This document shows, one piece after another, positions 1 through 3,926 of a stretch of DNA of 10,435 nt; the first letter of the stretch is position 1, and each line of letters starts with the position of its first letter. The notes below the pieces were generated by a model that worked only from the letters and a program-made list of their open reading frames with translations, was not told where the DNA came from and made no database searches. Source of the stretch: Rickettsiales bacterium UBA4311. Lineage in GTDB: Bacteria; Pseudomonadota; Alphaproteobacteria; Rickettsiales; Deianiraeaceae. The DNA lies in assembly GCA_002394665.1 (NCBI GenBank), contig DGUL01000012.1:1-10435 (forward strand), given 5' to 3'. Both the position numbers and the translations under genes were made by a program.

Positions 1-150
1 ACGGAATTTCATATTTTATATGAAAAAGAAAAGTTTATAGAAAGTGATAAAAAAAACACCTTGTATAAACTCTCAATAGTCAAAAGCATCCAATCGCTGT
101 TGAAAAGCGGGTTGAATGCTCTTGAAATTAAAACTTTACAGCAAATGTAG
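1..150 (+). CDS. C-terminal fragment of an unidentified protein
   Basis: Frame 1 is open from the first base to a TAG at 148-150, giving 49 codons ending LQQM. The start lies outside the window. The visible tail is lysine-rich and looks helical, with the charged stretch EKEKFIESDKK followed by the amphipathic segment SIQSLLKSGLNALEIKTL. I recognise no domain. It converges with the next gene, whose stop lies 6 bases away on the other strand, and there is no hairpin terminator between them. That such a stretch is fully open in AT-rich DNA supports real coding, but a chance open frame of this size cannot be excluded. Confidence 0.5.
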   Translation, partial: TEFHILYEKEKFIESDKKNTLYKLSIVKSIQSLLKSGLNALEIKTLQQM

Positions 151-156
151 TCATAC

Positions 157-444
157 CTATATCGCTTGCAGAACTTGATCAACAGCATCTTTTAAGCCGT
201 GCAATGGTCTCGTTTTGCTATTTCCATCGACAATGTAACGTCTTTGCCGTCCTTGATCTGTATAAAAACGAAATCTCGTTGAACCGCCGATTGTAGCATT
301 TATATCTTTTGCTGTAACGCAATCGCCAGTCCGTACAAACATCATATTTGCCAAATTAGGCTTTGATTTTAAAGCATTACAAACCTCCTCGGCAAATTCT
401 TCATCCGACTTGCCATCCATTTCTACATCCATATACTCGCTCAT
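157..444 (-). CDS. small hypothetical protein, 95 aa
   Basis: Unrecognised small soluble protein. The ATG is at 442-444 and the stop TAG at 157-159. The N-terminal third is acidic (MSEYMDVEMDGKSDEEFAEE), while the middle and C-terminal parts are basic and mixed (FRFYTDQGRQRRYIVDG). No signal peptide, membrane segment or known motif is visible. G+C is noticeably higher than in the metabolic genes further right, as in its neighbours at 525-1127 and 1360-1869, which hints at an accessory origin for the block. A plausible promoter (458-485) would place the transcript start about 7 bases before the ATG, and no Shine-Dalgarno sequence is present. The amino-acid composition looks like a real protein rather than a shadow frame. 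Confidence 0.6.
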   Translation of the reverse strand: MSEYMDVEMDGKSDEEFAEEVCNALKSKPNLANMMFVRTGDCVTAKDINATIGGSTRFRFYTDQGRQRRYIVDGNSKTRPLHGLKDAVDQVLQAI

Positions 445-457
445 AAAAAAACATCAA

Positions 458-485
458 AGTTTATCAAAAATATTTTATATGACAA
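458..485 (-). promoter_or_regulatory. candidate sigma-70 promoter for the 95-aa gene
   Basis: Read on the minus strand, TTGTCA (480-485) is followed after 16 bases by TAAACT (458-463). These match the -35 and -10 consensus at 5/6 and 4/6. The expected transcript start is near 451, leaving only about 7 bases of leader before the ATG at 444. This is a pattern match in AT-rich sequence, so chance occurrence is possible. Confidence 0.35.
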
Positions 486-524
486 TTTTTTTTGAAAAAC
501 ATACAGCACTTTTATTTTCTTCCT

Positions 525-1127
525 TTATTGGATATAATTCCCCTCAGTATTATCTAAGCTTAAGTAATTAGAAAATTTGCGTGCTTCAACGGGGTTCGTA
601 TTTACGTGAAAAGTTCTAAAATCTCTACGGAAAACATTTTGTTGATTTAGTTGCTGTTCTGATCGGTTTGCATTGACTATGTGGTTTTGTTTTCTTGAGG
701 CAAGTGACGCATGTATAGCTGTATTATTTTCTCGTCCTGTTTGTTGTGTTTGTTGATGTGTATGGTTCTGTTGCGTTAGCCCGAGTGCTTTATGTATGGC
801 TGTATTTAGTGCTCGTTGTTGAGGTTCGGCTCTGAAAAGTTCATCAATATTTCCCAAACGCAAGATCCCACCATTATAAAGTGCATAAAAACCTCCATTT
901 TCTTGAGAGTCGTATAACAAAACATTCACTTCATTTACACGGATTGATTCTTTTGTTGGCAAAACAGAAACTTCACCCTCTACCAAAGTGTCATGGCGAA
1001 TTGTTTTTAAAATATACAAATTATTATTTGGTAGTTCTTGTATGCCGGCATTGTCAAGTCTGCACAACATTAATGTTTGACCGCCGCTCTGACCTAAAAA
1101 AAATTTTTCTCCTTCTTGATTATTCAT
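525..1127 (-). CDS. hypothetical protein with Gln/Asn-rich C-terminal region, 200 aa
   Basis: Unrecognised protein. I chose the ATG at 1125-1127 over the in-frame TTG at 1169, because a good promoter at 1142-1169 overlaps the longer version. Residues 1-105 look like a compact mixed alpha/beta domain with short strands (NLYILKTIRHD, NVLLYDSQENGGFYALYNGG). From about 106 the chain is low complexity, rich in Gln, Asn, His and Thr (QQNHTHQQTQQTG), and probably disordered. It contains an imperfect 15-residue repeat, NTAIHKALGLTQQNH at 108-122 and NTAIHASLASRKQNH at 135-149, with a 27-residue period. There is no signal peptide or membrane segment. It diverges from tRNA-Gly. Asn/Thr-rich tails also occur in the gene at 1360-1869, so the two may belong to the same accessory block. 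Function unknown; a secreted effector is possible but nothing here shows it. Confidence 0.6.
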   Translation of the reverse strand: MNNQEGEKFFLGQSGGQTLMLCRLDNAGIQELPNNNLYILKTIRHDTLVEGEVSVLPTKESIRVNEVNVLLYDSQENGGFYALYNGGILRLGNIDELFRAEPQQRALNTAIHKALGLTQQNHTHQQTQQTGRENNTAIHASLASRKQNHIVNANRSEQQLNQQNVFRRDFRTFHVNTNPVEARKFSNYLSLDNTEGNYIQ

Positions 1128-1141
1128 ATACAATATATGTG

Positions 1142-1169
1142 AGTATACCTTTTTTAGAAAAAAAATCAA
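1142..1169 (-). promoter_or_regulatory. candidate sigma-70 promoter for the 200-aa gene
   Basis: On the minus strand, TTGATT (1164-1169) is separated by 16 bases from TATACT (1142-1147), matching consensus at 4/6 and 5/6. The transcript would start near 1135, about 8 bases before the ATG at 1127. This favours that ATG over the upstream TTG. Confidence 0.45.
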
Positions 1170-1171
1170 GC

Positions 1172-1201
1172 TTGACTTTAATTAAAATAAAAAAATATTC
1201 T
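1172..1201 (+). promoter_or_regulatory. promoter of tRNA-Gly with GC-rich discriminator
   Basis: TTGACT (1172-1177, 5/6) and TATTCT (1196-1201, 4/6) are 18 bases apart. The segment after the -10, CCCGCTCG, is strikingly G+C-rich in an AT-rich surrounding. GC-rich discriminators are known for stable-RNA promoters under stringent (ppGpp) control. The expected start point, near 1208, coincides with the mature 5' end of the tRNA at 1209. Confidence 0.5.
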
Positions 1202-1208
1202 CCCGCTC

Positions 1209-1280
1209 GCGGGTGTAGCTCAGTGGTAGAGTACTACCTTGCCAAGGTAGCTGTCGTGGGTTCAAATCCCATCACCCGCT
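1209..1280 (+). tRNA. tRNA-Gly (anticodon GCC)
   Basis: Full cloverleaf. The acceptor GCGGGTG pairs with CACCCGC (1273-1279), the D arm is GCTC/GAGT, the anticodon stem CTACC/GGTAG encloses the loop TTGCCAA with anticodon GCC, and the T arm is GTGGG-TTCAAAT-CCCAT. The discriminator base is T, as is usual for bacterial tRNA-Gly. The 3' CCA is not encoded (CGT follows), so it must be added after transcription. The tRNA reads GGC and GGT glycine codons. Confidence 0.96.
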
Positions 1281-1332
1281 CGTTATAAGCAGGCATTGTC
1301 AGAGACAAGTTGTAATTTGCTTTTCTTTTTTA

Positions 1333-1357
1333 TTTTACTATAGTTTGTTTAGTAAAA
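1333..1357 (+). promoter_or_regulatory. perfect 8-bp dyad just before the start of the two-TM gene
   Basis: TTTTACTA (1333-1340) and TAGTAAAA (1350-1357) are exact inverted repeats around a 9-base loop, ending two bases before the ATG at 1360. A -10-like TACTAT (1336-1341) overlaps the left arm, although no well-spaced -35 is evident. The site could be a repressor operator or an RNA hairpin that limits ribosome access. It is very AT-rich, so some chance remains. Confidence 0.4.
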
Positions 1358-1359
1358 CC

Positions 1360-1869
1360 ATGCCAAAGGACAATGTGTCAGCAAATTTAGTCGTTCCGGT
1401 TGCTCCAATAGGCGGAAATATTGAAGACGGCTTACCTGGAACGCCGAAGAAAATAGGTGGTTCCGCTGTTTTTTTAGTCAGTGCAGTCGCAAGTACGTTG
1501 CTTATAGCGTATGTTTCCGTATCGATTGGTTTAGCGGTTTTAGGAGGCGGACTTCTCGTATCAGCTGTATTGGGCGTGTGGGGTATGGTAGAAAATTACG
1601 GAGAGAATAAAAAAAAACATGAGCTACAAATGGAGAACTTAGCTAAACAGAATGACTATTTAAATGCAAGAACCAATCAAGTTAATATGCAAACAGGACA
1701 AACACCAACGACACCAATGAATAATACACCAAATACACCGACACCAAACATACAAAACGGACAAAATAATTTTCCAAATAACGGTGGCATTAATTCATCG
1801 CAACCGCGAACAACTCTCAATCAAAACAATATTTCATGCGAAGCTAACGTAGTAAGAACTAATGCTTAA
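1360..1869 (+). CDS. two-TM membrane protein with Thr/Pro/Asn-rich tail, 169 aa
   Basis: Unrecognised membrane protein. I chose the ATG at 1360 over an in-frame TTG at 1345, because the latter lies inside the dyad. A soluble N-terminus of about 34 residues, rich in Pro and Gly, precedes a hydrophobic hairpin. TM1 is at about 35-56 and TM2 at about 57-77; both are dominated by small residues (Gly, Ala, Ser, Val) with a GLAVLGGGLL turn. A charged helical segment follows (about 82-108, ENKKKHELQMENLAKQ), then a disordered tail with TPTTPMNNTPNTPTPN at 115-130 and many Asn/Gln. A Gly/Ala-rich membrane hairpin with a hydrophilic tail recalls holin-like, pore-forming or host-membrane-inserted secreted proteins, but no family is identified. 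G+C is higher than in the downstream metabolic genes. Confidence 0.65.
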   Translation: MPKDNVSANLVVPVAPIGGNIEDGLPGTPKKIGGSAVFLVSAVASTLLIAYVSVSIGLAVLGGGLLVSAVLGVWGMVENYGENKKKHELQMENLAKQNDYLNARTNQVNMQTGQTPTTPMNNTPNTPTPNIQNGQNNFPNNGGINSSQPRTTLNQNNISCEANVVRTNA

Positions 1870-1893
1870 CATATTGTTTTATATTTGCTTTTT

Positions 1894-1917
1894 AATGAAA
1901 TATTAAAATATTTCATT
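1894..1917 (+). promoter_or_regulatory. perfect 11-bp dyad overlapping the next start codon
   Basis: AATGAAATATT (1894-1904), two A bases, then AATATTTCATT (1907-1917) form an exact inverted repeat. It fills the second half of the gap between the two-TM gene and the isocitrate-dehydrogenase-like gene, and its last two bases are the first two of the TTG at 1916. No T-run follows on either strand, so it is not a typical terminator. It could be an operator or a start-occluding RNA hairpin. Confidence 0.45.
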
Positions 1918-2920
1918 GGTGTTTATCAATACAACAAAAACTACATTACCAGTATTGAAAATTGCTATTGCTTGGAACGATGAAGAAGGTTTTACTGCGA
2001 TAAATAAGATTATAAAACTTTGTAAATGGATGAGATTAAATTTTACTTTTGAGCCAATAGAAATTGCAGGACAGAATTATCAAAAAAATATGATTTATGG
2101 CATCGATGAGGATAATTTGACAAGGTTAAAAAGTGCGGACATTTTTTTACATACAAAATTTGATTATACTTTTTTTGATAAACAAAAGCATACCAATGCG
2201 GAAGATTATATTGACATAGCAATGGAGAATTATAAGAGAACTTATTTTTTTGACGAAAATCAACAAGAAAAAGAGACGATTTTTTTTGTAAAAAACAGGG
2301 ATTATATTGCAAATTTACAAGATTTTTACAGCCATAACAACAGAGAAAAGAAAGATTTGGAAAACAACCTTGAAGATAGTGAGGAGAATTGCGATTTTTA
2401 TATATCAATAGGAAATAAATATGCTGTTTTTGGTTTAAACAAGCTTGAAGAAAAACAAATATTGAGATGTTTTATTGAGTTGTTGAATTTCGTTGGATTA
2501 ACTGACAAAGTTGAACTTTTAGAACCTTTTAACAACCAAAACAATGCCATTGATGAGGCAATAAAGTTTTTACAAAAAAACAGAACTGAAAATATTAGTT
2601 ATGTTGAAAAAGAAAAGATTAAATTCTTGCCAGCTGTGCAACTTGTTGAATTGGAAACAAAAAAGATTGATAAGATAACTGACAAGCAGACAAGATTTGA
2701 AGGTAAATTTTTGGTTAGCAAACTTGTTTCGGCGATAAAAGACAGAGAAATCAAACTTGCTGAAGATTTGCTTTTATATCAAATTTTTGCAAATGGAGTT
2801 GAGGTTTATCCAAATATAAACTTCTGGGATATGGTTGTTATAAATCCGGTCATTGTGTGCAAAACGAAGGATGAAAATGATGTTAAAACGATTGACTTGA
2901 AGAGCTTTTTTGGTGAATAA
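1916..2920 (+). CDS. degenerate isocitrate-dehydrogenase-like protein, probably non-catalytic
   Basis: No ATG is available near the 5' end. The start is TTG at 1916 or GTG at 1919, since an in-frame TAA lies at 1904-1906. Residues 14-82 follow the N-terminal fold of the isocitrate/isopropylmalate dehydrogenases: a first strand LKIAIAW, then FEPIEIAGQNY and YGIDEDNLTRLKSADIFL, which lines up with the rickettsial-type pattern of IEVGEKLY, SGISEESWE and a strand. The family's GDGIGPE loop is replaced by WNDEEGF, and the Ser-x-Asn-x-x-x-Arg substrate motif is gone. Residues 120-200 resemble the middle clasp region (IFFVKNRDYIANLQDFY). The catalytic aspartates and the cofactor-binding segment (HGSAPDIAGK type) are absent. 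Residues 261-334 resemble the extra C-terminal domain of alphaproteobacterial enzymes (NGVEVYPN against KGLKLWPN). At 334 residues it is far shorter than that roughly 480-residue enzyme. I infer a non-enzymatic paralogue or binding partner; the frame is intact. The family link rests on recalled sequences. Confidence 0.6.
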   Translation: MVFINTTKTTLPVLKIAIAWNDEEGFTAINKIIKLCKWMRLNFTFEPIEIAGQNYQKNMIYGIDEDNLTRLKSADIFLHTKFDYTFFDKQKHTNAEDYIDIAMENYKRTYFFDENQQEKETIFFVKNRDYIANLQDFYSHNNREKKDLENNLEDSEENCDFYISIGNKYAVFGLNKLEEKQILRCFIELLNFVGLTDKVELLEPFNNQNNAIDEAIKFLQKNRTENISYVEKEKIKFLPAVQLVELETKKIDKITDKQTRFEGKFLVSKLVSAIKDREIKLAEDLLLYQIFANGVEVYPNINFWDMVVINPVIVCKTKDENDVKTIDLKSFFGE

Positions 2921-2930
2921 AACAAAATTC

Positions 2931-3006
2931 TGGTGCTACTGACGGGACTCGAACCCGTGACCTCTTCATTACCAATGAAGTGCACTACCAGCTGTGCTAC
3001 AATAGC
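2931..3006 (-). tRNA. tRNA-Thr (anticodon GGT)
   Basis: On the minus strand the cloverleaf is complete. The acceptor GCTATTG pairs with CAGTAGC, the D arm is GCAC/GTGC, the anticodon stem CTTCA/TGAAG encloses the loop TTGGTAA with anticodon GGT, and the T arm is ACGGG-TTCGAGT-CCCGT. The discriminator is A and the 3' CCA is encoded (TGG at 2931-2933 on the + strand). It reads ACC and ACT codons. The 3' end lies 10 bases from the stop of the convergent isocitrate-dehydrogenase-like gene. Confidence 0.96.
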
Positions 3007-3021
3007 AAACCAGACAAGTAA

Positions 3022-3057
3022 AAAGTGCACTTTATAAAATTCAATAAAATATGTAAA
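3022..3057 (-). promoter_or_regulatory. candidate promoter region for tRNA-Thr, with 12-bp palindrome
   Basis: On the minus strand, TTTACA (3052-3057) and TATAAA (3031-3036) each match consensus at 5/6, but the 15-base spacing is short. Overlapping the downstream edge is the perfect palindrome AAAGTGCACTTT (3022-3033). The transcript would start near 3024, giving an approximately 18-base 5' leader on the tRNA precursor. Confidence 0.3.
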
Positions 3058-3087
3058 TTATGCAAATAGTGCAAATTTAGCAAACAC
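3052..3087. repeat. four 9-bp near-tandem units
   Basis: TGTAAATTA, TGCAAATAG, TGCAAATTT and AGCAAACAC follow one another without gaps, sharing the core (T)GCAAA. They fill the gap between the barrel gene's stop codon and the tRNA-Thr promoter. The first unit overlaps the candidate -35. This may be a small protein-binding array or simple drift in AT-rich spacer. Confidence 0.4.
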
Positions 3088-3091
3088 TTGA

Positions 3092-3763
3092 CTAAAAGCT
3101 AATACCTGCAGAAATGTTATAAAGCAATCCGTGTTTTATTGGGGCTCTTTGCAAAACCCAAAGTTTTCTTAAAGTTGTTTTAACGTAAATGTGGTCTGTA
3201 ATGTTATAGCTTATAGCGATACCAGCATTTAAGCCAAAAGCAACTTTATTTTCTTCTTTGGCAAAAGAAGATAAGACGTTCAAGTTTCCGTCTCTGTATT
3301 CTTTTTCTGTTGCAAAATTGACTACGTTCATACCACCAGTGAGATATGTGCATAATTTATTTTTCATAAAGGAAAGTGGCAATTTCACATAAACATCCAT
3401 ATCAACTATTGTATTTATTGATTTAACAGCGGATATATTTGACCCGTCGTTTGGAATACCGCGTTCGCCTCTTGTGTGCATAACCGAAATTTCAAATGAC
3501 CAATTCTTGTTTATCGTAAAACCACCACCGGCTATAAATCCATTAGACAGCCTCAAAGGAATGTTGTATCCACTGGCGAATTTGTTTTTATCATAAGAAT
3601 TATATGTTAAACCATAACCAAAAAATAGATAAGGAGAAATGACCCACGTATCTGCTGTAAATATGTTATATCCATAATCCGTTTCAAATGTTTCGGCTTT
3701 TGCTTTGTTTGGGGCAACAAAAACAGCAATCGCAAGCAAAGATATAATCAATATTTTTTTCAT
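3092..3763 (-). CDS. small outer-membrane beta-barrel protein, 223 aa
   Basis: I chose the ATG at 3761-3763 over an in-frame GTG at 3796, because it starts a textbook signal peptide: MKK, a hydrophobic core (ILIISLLAIAVFVAP), then an AKA cleavage site before Glu24. The mature part, about 200 residues, alternates polar and hydrophobic residues in strands separated by turns (YLFFGYGLTYNSYD, FIAGGGFTINKNWSFEISVMH, VAFGLNAGIAISYNI). It ends YNISAGISF with a C-terminal Phe, the signal read by the BAM machinery. The size fits an 8-stranded barrel of the OmpW/opacity/surface-antigen type; which family cannot be told by eye. It is likely surface-exposed. Possible Shine-Dalgarno GAAAG lies about 8 bases before the ATG, but the best promoter starts transcription close to it. 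It is divergent from mrdA. Confidence 0.8.
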   Translation of the reverse strand: MKKILIISLLAIAVFVAPNKAKAETFETDYGYNIFTADTWVISPYLFFGYGLTYNSYDKNKFASGYNIPLRLSNGFIAGGGFTINKNWSFEISVMHTRGERGIPNDGSNISAVKSINTIVDMDVYVKLPLSFMKNKLCTYLTGGMNVVNFATEKEYRDGNLNVLSSFAKEENKVAFGLNAGIAISYNITDHIYVKTTLRKLWVLQRAPIKHGLLYNISAGISF

Positions 3764-3777
3764 AAAAACAACTTTCA

Positions 3778-3805
3778 ATTGTATGATTTTTATCACTTTT
3801 TACAA
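3778..3805 (-). promoter_or_regulatory. candidate sigma-70 promoter for the barrel protein
   Basis: On the minus strand, TTGTAA (3800-3805, 4/6) and TACAAT (3778-3783, 5/6) are 16 bases apart. The predicted transcript start, near 3771, is about 8 bases from the ATG at 3763. Confidence 0.42.
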
Positions 3806-3827
3806 ATTTTTTTTATTTTGATATTTT

Positions 3828-3855
3828 TTGACAAATTTCAATCCAATTTTAAATG
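3828..3855 (+). promoter_or_regulatory. candidate promoter for the mrdA operon
   Basis: A perfect -35 hexamer TTGACA lies at 3828-3833. The best -10 at normal spacing is TAAATG (3850-3855, 16-base spacer), a weak 3/6 match, so the exact start is uncertain. Being in a divergent gap ahead of six co-directional genes, this is where the operon promoter is expected. The leader would be about 65 bases. Confidence 0.35.
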
Positions 3856-3926
3856 TATTGTTTTTGTGGCTTTTTTTATGTTTTACTTGCTTTTTTTAAT
3901 ATTGCGCCCTGTTTGTCCTTAGAAGG

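Noticed and set aside
881..1288. 135-codon + strand open frame covering tRNA-Gly
   Set aside because: It runs antisense to the 200-aa gene and through the whole tRNA, and its composition is Leu/His-rich like a shadow frame.
1894..1917. Intrinsic terminator for the two-TM gene
   Set aside because: The stem is perfect, but it is AT-only apart from one G:C pair per arm and no T-run follows on either strand, so a regulatory dyad fits better.
2806..3030. 74-codon minus-strand open frame covering tRNA-Thr
   Set aside because: It reads through the tRNA (VTGSSPVSS is the usual translated-tRNA artefact) and antisense to the end of the isocitrate-dehydrogenase-like gene.
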